Of a DNA stretch of 64,000 nt, positions 7,068-14,905 are shown one piece after another. The notes under the pieces were generated by a model. The model was not told where the DNA came from and did not search any database. It was given only the letters and a program-made list of their open reading frames with translations. Source of the stretch: UBA2784 sp964494625. Lineage in GTDB: Bacteria; Pseudomonadota; Alphaproteobacteria; Micropepsales; Micropepsaceae. A program made the position numbers and the translations under genes. The DNA is taken from positions 496,001 through 560,000 of the forward strand of contig CAZBRT010000002.1 of the NCBI GenBank assembly GCA_964494625.1. Direction: 5' to 3'. Within the stretch, counting starts at the first letter, position 1. Every line of letters begins with the position of its first letter.

Positions 7068-8797
7068 CAGGCCCGCTTGCGGCCCAGCGTCACCACATTG
7101 GCCGCCTGTGTACCGCGCGCCACCGGCATCTCGCCGGGGAAAAGCAGTTCGACCGAAGTGCCCTGCCCCAAAGCGCTGTCGATGCGCATGGTCCCGCCAT
7201 GCATTTCCGTCAGCGACTTGACGAGTGCAAGGCCGAGGCCCGTGCCGCCTTCCTTGCGCTCATAGGCGCCGGAAGCCTGCTCAAACGGGCGACCCAGCCG
7301 TTCCATGTCGCCTGCCGCGATGCCGATGCCGTTGTCGCGTACGCTCACGGTCATTGCCGTGCCTGCGCTGCGCACACGCAAGACGATCTCGCCGCCGCGC
7401 GGTGTGAACTTGACCGCGTTGGAGAGGAGATTGAGGAGGATCTGGCGCAGGGCGCGGCGATCCCCTTTGAGGCGCGGGCAGGGATCGGGCACGTCGGCAA
7501 GAAGGCGCACCCCGGCGCGTTCGGCCGCAAGCCGCATCGTTTCCATTACCTGACGCGACAGGTCGGCGACATCAACGGGCGTGAAGGCAAGTTCGTATTT
7601 GCCTGCCTCGATCTTGGACATGTCGAGCACGTCGGCAATGAGGTCCAGCAGATGCTGTCCGCTGTCGTGGATGAGGCCCGAATATTCGCGGTATCGCGCA
7701 TTGCCCAGGGCGCCGAACATTTCTGCACGCATGACATCGGAAAAGCCGATGATGGCATTTAGGGGCGTGCGCAATTCGTGGCTCATATTGGCAAGGAAGC
7801 GCGACTTGGCCCGGTTGGCGGATTCAGCCAGATCGCGGGCCTGCGTGATTTCCATCTCGTGGCGGCGGCGCTCGGTGATGTCGCGGGTAACTGCAATCAC
7901 GCCAAAGCCGCGCCAGCCCTGACCCTTCTCCGGTGCTATGGGACGGCAGCGCAATTCGGTTTCCACGGCGCTGCCATTGGCGTGCATGAGGCGCAGATCA
8001 ACGGCCGCCACCTCGCCATGCATGCTGGCGCGTTCAAGCGCCATGCGCAGTTTTGCGCTGTCGGCGGGATGCACCAGCGCCAGCGGCGAAAGGTTGATCA
8101 GGTCGCGTGGCGCGCGGCCCAGAAGTGAAAGGGACGCAGGCGAGGCAAAATTGATCGTGCCATCAGGGTCATGGCGCGTGATGAGGTCAACCGCTTCTTC
8201 TGCCAGCACGCGGAAGCGCGCCTCGCCCTCTTCGGCGCGGCGCGTCTGGCGGCGCTCGGCGGCTTCGATCCCGAAGGCGGAAAGCGTTGCACACAGGATC
8301 GCGCCCAGGGCGGACAGAAGCGAGACCAGTCCCGCATAGGCTTCCGGCACAGCTGGCGTCGGCAAAAGGTCGTTTGCACCCAGCCACGCATTGGCGCCTG
8401 CACCAGCGGCGGCTGCTATGGCTGCCAGGACGATCTGGAGGCGGTCGCGGTCCAGGGCGGCGTTGACGGGCGCGAGCGCAAACCACACCAGAAACGGCGA
8501 GGCGATCCCGCCGGTGAAGGCGGCAAGCGCCGTGATCAGAAGTGTGAAGGACAGCGCCGAGACAAGGCGCGCCAGCGACCGGCGACCAGTGCGGTCAATG
8601 AGCGCAATGGCCGTCGCGGCCAGAATGGTGCCCGCGGCTATTGTCCATTCCGGCACCTGCACGGCGCCTGCAAAGACCGCAAAGAGCACAAGCGCAAGAA
8701 GCGTCGCCAGGGCAGCCGCCAGATGACCCTTGGCGAATCCCCCTTCCGGCAGAAGGTCTGCCGGGACGGGTGATCGCGTTGTTGCGGATCTGAACAA
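7067..8797 (-). CDS. DivJ/PleC-like sensor histidine kinase (6 TM, PAS, HisKA, HATPase)
   Basis: This membrane histidine kinase has about six hydrophobic segments (residues 25-180), a PAS domain (190-315), a HisKA dimerisation domain with phospho-acceptor His340 (NMSHELRTPLN), and an HATPase domain with N, G1 (DNGIGI) and G2 (GGTGLGLALVK) boxes. The segment after the H-box (IIGFSDVMRAEMFG, then DLIADVLDMSKIEAG) is typical of DivJ/PleC kinases, which act on the DivK branch of the CtrA cell-cycle pathway. No receiver domain is attached. The only in-frame start before an upstream stop codon is a TTG at 8797 with no good ribosome-binding site, so the 5' end is uncertain and a frameshift is possible. 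Confidence 0.8.
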   Translation of the reverse strand: MFRSATTRSPVPADLLPEGGFAKGHLAAALATLLALVLFAVFAGAVQVPEWTIAAGTILAATAIALIDRTGRRSLARLVSALSFTLLITALAAFTGGIASPFLVWFALAPVNAALDRDRLQIVLAAIAAAAGAGANAWLGANDLLPTPAVPEAYAGLVSLLSALGAILCATLSAFGIEAAERRQTRRAEEGEARFRVLAEEAVDLITRHDPDGTINFASPASLSLLGRAPRDLINLSPLALVHPADSAKLRMALERASMHGEVAAVDLRLMHANGSAVETELRCRPIAPEKGQGWRGFGVIAVTRDITERRRHEMEITQARDLAESANRAKSRFLANMSHELRTPLNAIIGFSDVMRAEMFGALGNARYREYSGLIHDSGQHLLDLIADVLDMSKIEAGKYELAFTPVDVADLSRQVMETMRLAAERAGVRLLADVPDPCPRLKGDRRALRQILLNLLSNAVKFTPRGGEIVLRVRSAGTAMTVSVRDNGIGIAAGDMERLGRPFEQASGAYERKEGGTGLGLALVKSLTEMHGGTMRIDSALGQGTSVELLFPGEMPVARGTQAANVVTLGRKRA

Positions 8798-8872
8798 TTG
8801 GGGGCCGTATATCTGGGCGTCCGGGCGGGACGATTCCTGCCCAAAGCGCGTCCGGACTCTGGCCGCTCATCC

Positions 8873-8887
8873 TTAACGAAACCTAAA
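8873..8887. promoter_or_regulatory. CtrA-box-like site TTAA-N7-TAAA
   Basis: The bases TTAACGAAACCTAAA match the CtrA consensus TTAA-N7-TTAA at seven of eight positions. The site lies 76 bp upstream of the DivJ-like kinase start and about 265 bp upstream of the DUF5330 gene. The assignment is a consensus match only. Confidence 0.4.
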
Positions 8888-8918
8888 TGCCGAGATGGTG
8901 CCGATTCGTTCAAAGTTT

Positions 8919-9025
8919 CGGCAAATCTTCGGCAAAGTGTCGGCAAATTTTCGTTTCAGTTGACGAAAATCCGCGGGCCTGCGGCAACCCGGTCTTACCC
9001 GCGTTCCCGGGCAGTTTTCGGCAAA
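8919..9025 (+). repeat. CGGCAAA direct repeats, three at exactly 11-bp period
   Basis: CGGCAAA occurs at 8919-8925, 8930-8936 and 8941-8947, and again at 9019-9025, which is 78 bp (about seven periods) further on. The same helical face is presented each time, as expected of cooperative binding sites for a regulator. Confidence 0.6.
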
Positions 9026-9150
9026 ACCGCCTCAAATGCGCATTGCATCAAATTTTAATTTGCCGGTTCAGGAAGCGCCAAGGGGGTGCGGGCAAAGTGG
9101 CCCCACGTTCCGGCCAACAGCCCACCCTCCGTCAGTCCACCCGGGTCTCC

Positions 9151-9423
9151 ATGCGCTTTATCTTCCGCACCATCTTCTGGTTTGCCGTCGTGGCGACCCT
9201 GATGCCAAGCAATCCGTTGAAGGATTCAGCGCTTGCCCAGGGCCCGTTGACCTTTGACAGCGTGATGACTGGTCTTGCCAACTCGGTCGACAGCGTCTCG
9301 TTCTCCTGCGCTGAAAATCCAAAACTCTGCGACGCCGCGGTCGATCTCTTCAGCGAGGCCTCGGGATTGATGGATGACGCAGCTGGCGGCCTTTCCGACA
9401 ACGACGCTCCCACGACGCCATGA
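9151..9423 (+). CDS. DUF5330-like small exported protein
   Basis: This 90-residue protein begins with a hydrophobic signal or anchor (FIFRTIFWFAVVATLMP). The remainder resembles alphaproteobacterial DUF5330: a Cys pair in SFSCAENPKLCDAA followed by a helix and an acidic Pro-rich tail. The two cysteines are likely to form a disulfide in the periplasm. The ATG at 9151 is chosen because it places the signal at the N terminus; the frame stays open upstream without family-like sequence. It lies downstream of the 11-bp repeat array. Function is unknown. Confidence 0.65.
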   Translation: MRFIFRTIFWFAVVATLMPSNPLKDSALAQGPLTFDSVMTGLANSVDSVSFSCAENPKLCDAAVDLFSEASGLMDDAAGGLSDNDAPTTP

Positions 9424-9479
9424 TAATTTGAATCCCGCCTTGCTCTGGTTCAGGCTGCCTCCTTCCAAAAGGTGGTGCC

Positions 9480-10001
9480 ATGACCAGCAATTTTTCCTCC
9501 CCGTCCTCGTCCCCGCCTCACCCACCGTTTGATCCCGCCCAGCACCGCCTTCAGCCCGCACGATGGTTTGACGACCTTCGTGCGGGCGAGGTGTTCAATC
9601 TGCCTTCGCGCACGATCGGTGACGGGAATTTTACTGCCTTCCAGGCGGTCAGCCTCGACAATCATCCGATCCATTACGATCACGCCTATTGTGAAGCGCG
9701 CGGCCTCAAGGGACCGCTGGCGCATGGGCTTCAGGTGCTCGCGTTCACGGCAGCAGGTGCCGGCCTGTTCCCGCACCAGATCGGCGACGCGCTCCTTGGC
9801 TTCATCGAGGTCAATGCAAAATTCCTGAAGCCGGTCTTTCCCGGTGACACGCTCTATCCTGCGCTCACCATCACGGAACTTGTGCCCCAGCGCACGACCG
9901 GCATCGTGACCATGCGGGCGACGATCCATAATCAGGATCGGGTCATGGTCCTGGACGGCACGCATAAATATCTGGTGCGGCGGCGCAGTCCGCCGGCATG
10001 A
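9480..10001 (+). CDS. MaoC-like (R)-hydratase family protein
   Basis: This 173-residue single hot-dog-fold protein belongs to the MaoC dehydratase family, which hydrates trans-2-enoyl-CoA. The hydratase signature is visible as FQAVSLDNHPIHYDHAYC followed by GPLAHGLQ, which supplies the Asp and His of the active site. VNAKFLKPVFPGDTLYP and the ending HKYLVRR are typical C-terminal strands. The first 25 residues are Ser/Pro-rich and variable. It converges with the DUF6456 gene. The substrate cannot be inferred here because neighbouring genes are unrelated. Confidence 0.85.
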   Translation: MTSNFSSPSSSPPHPPFDPAQHRLQPARWFDDLRAGEVFNLPSRTIGDGNFTAFQAVSLDNHPIHYDHAYCEARGLKGPLAHGLQVLAFTAAGAGLFPHQIGDALLGFIEVNAKFLKPVFPGDTLYPALTITELVPQRTTGIVTMRATIHNQDRVMVLDGTHKYLVRRRSPPA

Positions 10002-10004
10002 GTG

Positions 10005-10781
10005 CTATGCGGCCGGGCGGGCGCCTGCATAGTGCCGCGCAAGACCGCCAAGCGCGAGCTTGAGCACAAGCTTGGCAGAGCGGCGCGGCCAATTGCGGCG
10101 CTCCTCCACCGTCTCGAGACCCATGTTCATGCCGCAGATGTCAAAGAGCACGCCTGAAAGCTCATGGCCAACCGCCTCCAGCGCACGGTTCACGCGTTGA
10201 CGGGCAGAGACGATCCGCTCGGTCATCGGTGCGCCCTGCACCTTTCCGCCGTAGGCGCCACAGGCTGAAAGATTGGCCGTCAGGCGCGGCACCAAAGCGG
10301 CCAGGGTCATGTCGGCACGCAGGCGTTCACCGGCCTCCAATTCATCGCGCGCCAGAAATGGCTGCGAGTTCCCGCGCGCACGCGCAAGAAGCGTCAGAAC
10401 TGACTCCGCAGAGTCGCGAAAGACCGGATCGCGAGAGATTGGCGCGTTTCCCCGTCCAGCCTCGGGCACCGTTATGGCGTCAACGGCCATATGCTGGCGC
10501 CGAAAGGCATCAAGCGGCATGTTTCGCGCCGCAGCTTCCGCCCGCGCTGCATGGGCACGGCCTGCATCGCTGATGATGAGCGAGGGCGGGTCATTGCGCG
10601 CCAAGAGATCGTTGCGGATGAGAGTCTCAATCAAGCGTGCGTCGAAAATCTCGCGTGTGCGCCGGGCGCGCCGCTCGAGCACGAAATCTCCCATGCCGGT
10701 CGGCAGAAGCCGCGTCCCCTCATGCGAGAGAAGCCGCAGAAGGTGGCGGGACTGCCGGTGAAAAGCGGGCGAATGTTCCAT
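10005..10781 (-). CDS. DUF6456 domain-containing protein
   Basis: This 258-residue cytoplasmic protein ends in the DUF6456 domain typical of alphaproteobacteria. The diagnostic part reads DELEAGERLRADMTLAALVPRLTANLSA, then SARQRVNRALEAVGHELSGVLFDICG and WPRRSAKLVLKLALGGLARHY. The N-terminal half contains a winged-helix-like stretch (LLRLLSHEGTRLL...IRNDLLARNDPPSLIISDAGRA). DNA binding is therefore plausible but not demonstrated. It follows the DnaA-like HTH gene by 12 bp in the same orientation, so the two are probably co-transcribed. Confidence 0.8.
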   Translation of the reverse strand: MEHSPAFHRQSRHLLRLLSHEGTRLLPTGMGDFVLERRARRTREIFDARLIETLIRNDLLARNDPPSLIISDAGRAHAARAEAAARNMPLDAFRRQHMAVDAITVPEAGRGNAPISRDPVFRDSAESVLTLLARARGNSQPFLARDELEAGERLRADMTLAALVPRLTANLSACGAYGGKVQGAPMTERIVSARQRVNRALEAVGHELSGVLFDICGMNMGLETVEERRNWPRRSAKLVLKLALGGLARHYAGARPAA

Positions 10782-10793
10782 CGCGGCCTTGCC

Positions 10794-11204
10794 TCAAATG
10801 CCGTTGGCAACGAGCGAGGCCTTGAAGGTCTGTTCGAGAGCCGACAGCCGCGCATCGAATGCAAGGTCGTCACGCTGATCCTCGATTACATGGCAGGCAT
10901 GGGCGGCCGTGGTTCGATCCCGGCCAAACGCGCGCGCGACATCGGTCAGCGAGAAGCCGCCGATCGTGTGGGTCAGATAGACTGCCACCTGGCGCGCAAA
11001 GGCGATGGGGGCCTGACGGCGGGTGCGGGCGCGCAATTCATCGACCGGCACACCGAAGGCCGCCGCCGTCAACGCGATGGCGATGAGCGCGCTGTCGCGC
11101 GTGCGGGGATTGGCGGGCGGCGAGAGATTGAAGGGTTGGGGGTTGGCGGGAACCGGTGCCAAAGGCAGCGCGGACAATGTCTCTGGGGCGCAACGCAACA
11201 CCAT
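10794..11204 (-). CDS. Stand-alone DnaA domain-IV-like helix-turn-helix protein
   Basis: This 136-residue protein carries a C-terminal HTH resembling the DnaA origin-binding domain: ARQVAVYLTHTIGGFSLTDVARAFGRDRTTAAHACHVIEDQRDD. The TT.AHA signature and the ARQ.A.YL start are those of DnaA domain IV; the AAA+ ATPase is absent. The first 40 residues are Pro-rich and low in complexity. Such small proteins in alphaproteobacteria are thought to be regulators rather than replication initiators. The ATG at 11204 is supported by CGAGG seven bases upstream. Two perfect 11-bp direct repeats lie in its upstream region. Confidence 0.8.
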   Translation of the reverse strand: MVLRCAPETLSALPLAPVPANPQPFNLSPPANPRTRDSALIAIALTAAAFGVPVDELRARTRRQAPIAFARQVAVYLTHTIGGFSLTDVARAFGRDRTTAAHACHVIEDQRDDLAFDARLSALEQTFKASLVANGI

Positions 11205-11231
11205 CGGAAACCTCGTTCGATCGGGAATGAC

Positions 11232-11294
11232 CGCGAGGATTAGACCTGCTGCCCCCGACGCGAGGATTATATTCCTATGATGGCCTACAGGCCA
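11232..11294. repeat. Two CGCGAGGATTA direct repeats and a TGGCCT/AGGCCA palindrome
   Basis: CGCGAGGATTA is repeated perfectly at 11232-11242 and 11259-11269, 27 bp apart. A palindrome (TGGCCT-AC-AGGCCA) follows at 11281-11294. All lie in the 129-bp gap upstream of the DnaA-like HTH gene and downstream of the PAS gene. Confidence 0.45.
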
Positions 11295-11333
11295 ACCATC
11301 GCCCTGCGTGTATCAATATAACCTATGGTTGTA

Positions 11334-11840
11334 TCACCCTGCGGCGATTGCAGAGGCCAGATAGGCCGATTTCGCCGCAATTTCTGTGGGCACGAAACGG
11401 TCATGGCCGAGGAAGCCATCAACATTTCTGCCATCCGACGACAAAGGAAGGCGCAGCCAATGCTGCTCCAGATGCGGCTTGCCCAAGGACGAAAGCGAGA
11501 TGGTGCCCAGGGCTGGTTCGCCAGTGGCAATGATCCGCTTCAGGGCCGTCAGCCAGTAGTCGTAGCGCTCGCCCGGCTCGATTGCCGACAACGCCTGTCC
11601 CGTCACGTCACGGCCAAAGGCGTCACGCAGACCTGTGCCCGCCAGCCGCACGCGCAGCCCGCCTTTGGCTGCAGGATCCACGACCAGGATGCTGATCTGT
11701 GCCAATCGCCGCTTGATGGCACCGGGGTTGATCGCGCTGCGGGAAGGCAAGCCGTTCGTCGCCAGCGATGACCAATAGTCGAAGACTTCGCGCTGATCGG
11801 CAAAGCTCAATTGTGCCTTCAAGAGCTGGTCTGCGGCCAT
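11334..11840 (-). CDS. PAS-domain protein (PAS_5-like)
   Basis: This 168-residue cytoplasmic protein is a single PAS_5-type domain, a family common in alphaproteobacteria. Visible motifs are FDYWSSLATNGLPSRSAINP near the start, the ILVVD strand, RLAGTGLRDAFGRDVTG and YDYWLTALKRII. It has no output domain, so it may be a sensor or interaction partner. The ATG at 11840 is preceded by a run of six G residues in GAGGGGGGATCG, a strong ribosome-binding site, and is preferred to a start 22 codons upstream. A CtrA-like box lies 24-38 nt upstream. Confidence 0.7.
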   Translation of the reverse strand: MAADQLLKAQLSFADQREVFDYWSSLATNGLPSRSAINPGAIKRRLAQISILVVDPAAKGGLRVRLAGTGLRDAFGRDVTGQALSAIEPGERYDYWLTALKRIIATGEPALGTISLSSLGKPHLEQHWLRLPLSSDGRNVDGFLGHDRFVPTEIAAKSAYLASAIAAG

Positions 11841-11863
11841 CGATCCCCCCTCGAAACCTCGCG

Positions 11864-11878
11864 GTAACGATTCGTTAA
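11864..11878 (-). promoter_or_regulatory. CtrA-box-like site TTAA-N7-TTAC
   Basis: On the minus strand the bases read TTAACGAATCGTTAC, seven of eight matches to the CtrA consensus. The site lies 24-38 nt before the PAS gene start codon, a position suited to direct control of that gene. The sequence is also nearly palindromic (GTTAACGAATCGTTAC). Confidence 0.45.
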
Positions 11879-11977
11879 CTCTAGGCGACGGGAAACGCGC
11901 CCGCAAGAGTCTGTGGTCCTAACCCAATGATTCTCATCATGGAATCGTTTCGCAGCCGATTCGAGTGAGTCGCGGCC

Positions 11978-13069
11978 TTAAGGAAGCGGCTCCACATAAT
12001 CGGTCAAAGGTCGCGCGCCAACGAAGGGAACAAAGCCGTGTGAGCGGCTTTCTTGCGCAATCCATCCGACATTGCGGCGGTCAAGCGCGTAATCGACCGT
12101 GAACACCACTTTGCCGGCCCGTTGCGCCCGCGCAAACAGCGGCAGGAGATAGGCTTCGCTTTCATAGCGCAGGCTGGAGCCGGGATTGTCGCGCCAATCC
12201 TTCAGGCACAAAGGCGGCAGGCGCGCGAGATAATCTGCACTGCCTGCAGCCTCCGCTTCGGTGCGGGGCAAGGGACAATCACCCAGCATCGCATTATCGT
12301 CGGTACCGGCAAACCAGGTGTGTTCCTGCACGACCGCATCAATCGCCGCAAGAAACCCGTCGCGCTGCCAGAGAGCGGGCGCGTTCTGTGCGATGATGAT
12401 GGCGCCGGATCGTTGCGCCTTCATGCGCGCCGAGATGCGGGCGACCAGCGTCTCCATCGCATCGGCAGGATCAACATGGTCGCGTCGCGCGCGCGCGACA
12501 ACAGGTTCAAACTCGTAACCGCCGATCCAGTCGAGATAGAGGCCGTCAAAACCCGCTTCAGCGATATTGTCGATCAGGCCGCCATCGCCCATGAGCACGC
12601 TTTGCCAGCGTGGATCCCAATAGGCGACAGGGAAATTGCCTGCCCAGCCATCGGGATCATCCGATATGATGTAGTCCGGCGCACCGGGCCTCCAACCATC
12701 GCGCCAATAGGTGCGATAATCCTCCGCCTGGCCCGCATTCATGTAGGCGATGACGAGACGCGGTGCGCGGCCGGGACCGCGATCGCGCAATCGCGCGATG
12801 ATCCCCCGCATGTCCACCTGCTCCATACCCTTGATCGACGCAAGAAAGTCGACAACCACCATGTCATGCGCCGAGGCCTGAATGCGCGCGATGACCTCAT
12901 TTTCCAGCGGGTTGTTCAGCAAAAGCAGCCAATGATCCACATCATCAAGTTGTGATGTCGGCAAAGCGATGCGCTCATCGGCAAGCGGCGGCGTCTGCAC
13001 CTTCAGCGATGCAAAGAAGAGCACAGCAAGGGCACAAAGACCCAGACTCCATCTTGGCAAAATGCTCAT
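11978..13069 (-). CDS. Exported GH114-like (endo-alpha-1,4-polygalactosaminidase-type) glycosidase
   Basis: This 363-residue protein has an N-terminal hydrophobic signal or anchor (LGLCALAVLFFASL) followed by a TIM-barrel-like domain. The segment order DHWLLLLNN, VVVDFLAS, RLVIAYMNAGQAEDYRTYW, the long VAYWDPRWQ segment and GFDGLYLDWIGGYE matches the GH114 / TM1410-like family. The conserved Asp of LYLDW and acidic residues on neighbouring strands are candidate catalytic groups. The family hydrolyses alpha-1,4-galactosamine polymers in characterised members, but the substrate here is unknown. The ATG at 13069 places the signal at the N terminus. It diverges from the antiporter gene. Confidence 0.7.
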   Translation of the reverse strand: MSILPRWSLGLCALAVLFFASLKVQTPPLADERIALPTSQLDDVDHWLLLLNNPLENEVIARIQASAHDMVVVDFLASIKGMEQVDMRGIIARLRDRGPGRAPRLVIAYMNAGQAEDYRTYWRDGWRPGAPDYIISDDPDGWAGNFPVAYWDPRWQSVLMGDGGLIDNIAEAGFDGLYLDWIGGYEFEPVVARARRDHVDPADAMETLVARISARMKAQRSGAIIIAQNAPALWQRDGFLAAIDAVVQEHTWFAGTDDNAMLGDCPLPRTEAEAAGSADYLARLPPLCLKDWRDNPGSSLRYESEAYLLPLFARAQRAGKVVFTVDYALDRRNVGWIAQESRSHGFVPFVGARPLTDYVEPLP

Positions 13070-13159
13070 GCGTGAATAAGACCACCTGCATGCAGCCGGA
13101 AGCTCTCCGGCCCTGACCCCAAGCCTCCATTGTCGCAACCAACGGTGAGTAAACCGCAA

Positions 13160-14584
13160 ATGCGCCTTCCTGCCCGCCATATCCTGCCCGTTCTGGCCAT
13201 TTTTGTCGTGCTTTCATCGGGTTTTGCATCCACTGCCCATGCGGCGGCGCTGGTTGATGGCGCAGGCCTATCGCTCCTGTGGGGTGTGCCCTTTGCCGGC
13301 ATTCTCCTCTCGATTGCGCTCTTTCCGGTGCTTGCGGGCCATTTCTGGCATCATCATTACCCGAAGGTTTCGTTTGTCTGGGGCCTTGCCTTCCTTGTTC
13401 CCTTCGCGCTCGTCTACGGGATCGAGACTGCGGGTGTCGCGCTTTTTGCGGTGACCGTGCTCGAATATCTGCCCTTCATCATCATGCTCTTTGCGCTCTT
13501 TGTGGTGTCGGGCGGCATCCATATCGGCGGCCGCCTCGCGGGCACGCCCCTGATGAATACCGCGATCCTTGTCATCGGCACGCTGCTTGCCAGTTTCATC
13601 GGCACGACGGGTGCTGCAATGCTGCTCATCCGACCGCTGATCGCGGCGAATGCGGCGCGCAAGCGCAAAGTCCACATCTTCATCTTCTTCATTTTCCTTG
13701 TCGGCAATATCGGCGGTTCGCTGACGCCCTTGGGCGATCCGCCGCTCTTCCTCGGCTTCATCAAGGGGATCGATTTCTTCTGGACGATGAAGGCGATGGC
13801 CGGGCCGATGTTTCTTACGTCCGCCATCCTTGCGGCCGCGTTCTATGTCATCGACTGGGTGATCTGGCGCGGTGAAGCGGCATCGGGAGCGCGACAGACG
13901 GAACCCAACCGCATCACGATCGAGGGCGGGATCAATTTCCTGTTCCTTGGCCTTGTGATTGCCGCTGTGCTGCTTTCGGGCGTCTATGCCGATCTCTACA
14001 CGTTCAAGATCTTCGGCACTTACGTTCCCGCCGAAAGCCTTGCGCGCAATGTGGTGCTGCTGGCCGTTGCGGGTGCCGCCTATCGCCTGACCCCGCCGGA
14101 TTTGCGTGCCAAGAACCAATTCAGCTGGGAGCCGATCCGGGAAGTGGCCATCCTTTTCATCGGCATTTTCGTCACCATCATCCCCGTCATCGCCATTCTG
14201 GCAGCGGGTGTTGACGGCGCGGCGGCCGATGCCGTGCGTCTTGTCAGCTCGGAGAGCGGCGCGCCCGACAACATGATGTATTTCTGGCTGACCGGGACCT
14301 TGTCGGCGTTTCTCGACAACGCACCGACCTATCTCGTGTTCTTCAACCTCGCGGGCGGCGATCCGGCAACGCTGATGGGGCCGCTCTCTTCCACATTGCT
14401 TGCCATCTCGATGGGCGCGGTCTTCATGGGGGCGTTCACCTATATCGGAAACGCGCCCAATTTCATGATCAAGGCGATCTGCGAGGAGCGCGGCATCAAG
14501 ATGCCGAGCTTCTTCGGGTTCATCGGCTGGTCGGCCGTGTTCCTCTTGCCGGTCTTTGCACTTGTCTCGACATTGTTCCTGTAG
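13160..14584 (+). CDS. Na+/H+ antiporter, NhaD/CitM-type
   Basis: This polytopic inner-membrane transporter (474 residues, about 12 hydrophobic segments) belongs to the ion-transporter superfamily that includes NhaD and CitM. Recognisable features are GRLAGTPLMNTAILVIGTLL, the GTTGAAMLLIRPLI segment, the NIGGSLTPLGDPPLFLGF re-entrant loop and the C-terminal FLDNAPTYLVFFN and TYIGNAPNFMIKAI repeats. Exchange of Na+ for H+ is the expected activity. The first 20 residues resemble a cleavable signal (SSGFASTAHAAA). The ATG at 13160 is chosen; in-frame TTG (13130) and GTG (13145) also exist. Its neighbours on the opposite strand encode Na+-dependent bicarbonate uptake, which would benefit from Na+ extrusion. 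Confidence 0.8.
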   Translation: MRLPARHILPVLAIFVVLSSGFASTAHAAALVDGAGLSLLWGVPFAGILLSIALFPVLAGHFWHHHYPKVSFVWGLAFLVPFALVYGIETAGVALFAVTVLEYLPFIIMLFALFVVSGGIHIGGRLAGTPLMNTAILVIGTLLASFIGTTGAAMLLIRPLIAANAARKRKVHIFIFFIFLVGNIGGSLTPLGDPPLFLGFIKGIDFFWTMKAMAGPMFLTSAILAAAFYVIDWVIWRGEAASGARQTEPNRITIEGGINFLFLGLVIAAVLLSGVYADLYTFKIFGTYVPAESLARNVVLLAVAGAAYRLTPPDLRAKNQFSWEPIREVAILFIGIFVTIIPVIAILAAGVDGAAADAVRLVSSESGAPDNMMYFWLTGTLSAFLDNAPTYLVFFNLAGGDPATLMGPLSSTLLAISMGAVFMGAFTYIGNAPNFMIKAICEERGIKMPSFFGFIGWSAVFLLPVFALVSTLFL

Positions 14585-14587
14585 GCG

Positions 14588-14905
14588 TCAGAAACGCTCC
14601 CCGCGGATGACTTCCACATCCGACAAGGTGACGATGCCGTGGTGCGTCGTGAAGAACTTGGCAAGGTCATCCATGATGGCGGACGCTGCCTCCGTGCCGA
14701 TCACGGCGACCATCACGACATGCTGGTCTGCACGGGTAAGGCCCGTGTCGCGCCAGCTGCCGCCCGCGCCGCGCCCCATAAACGCGTGAAGGACGGTGAA
14801 GCCCTTGACGTCATGCCTGTCGAGGATCGCGGCAACGCGGTCCACATAGGACTCGGCAATCGTGATTTCGATCTTCTTGCGGGAATGGCGCTGCATGTCG
14901 GTCAC
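14588..14905 (-). CDS. sbtB: PII-like regulator of the bicarbonate transporter (SbtB-like)
   Basis: This 105-residue ferredoxin-like PII-family protein ends with HHGIVTLSDVEVIRGERF, typical of SbtB-type PII proteins that bind adenylyl nucleotides and control SbtA. The N-terminal strand KKIEITIAESYVDRV, the GRGAGGSWRDTGLT loop (equivalent to the T-loop region) and HVVMVAVIG fit the fold. It lacks the extended C-terminal CGPxGC redox segment of cyanobacterial SbtB. The GTG at 14905 overlaps the sbtA stop codon (GTGA); an ATG three codons downstream is an alternative start. Direct overlap with sbtA supports a functional pair. Confidence 0.8.
   Translation of the reverse strand: MTDMQRHSRKKIEITIAESYVDRVAAILDRHDVKGFTVLHAFMGRGAGGSWRDTGLTRADQHVVMVAVIGTEAASAIMDDLAKFFTTHHGIVTLSDVEVIRGERF

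Larger units (their letters stand above)
8798..9150. other. 353-bp intergenic regulatory region
   Basis: This gap separates the kinase (minus strand) from the DUF5330 gene (plus strand) and should hold divergent promoters. It contains a CtrA-like box at 8873-8887 and an array of CGGCAAA heptamers at 8919, 8930, 8941 and 9019. No convincing additional gene is seen. A short frame beginning with ATG at 8870 runs into the kinase gene out of frame and is not accepted. Confidence 0.6.

Noticed and set aside
13268..14119. Long minus-strand frame inside the antiporter gene
   Set aside because: Antisense to a clear membrane transporter; the translation is extremely charged and repetitive, typical of a shadow frame.
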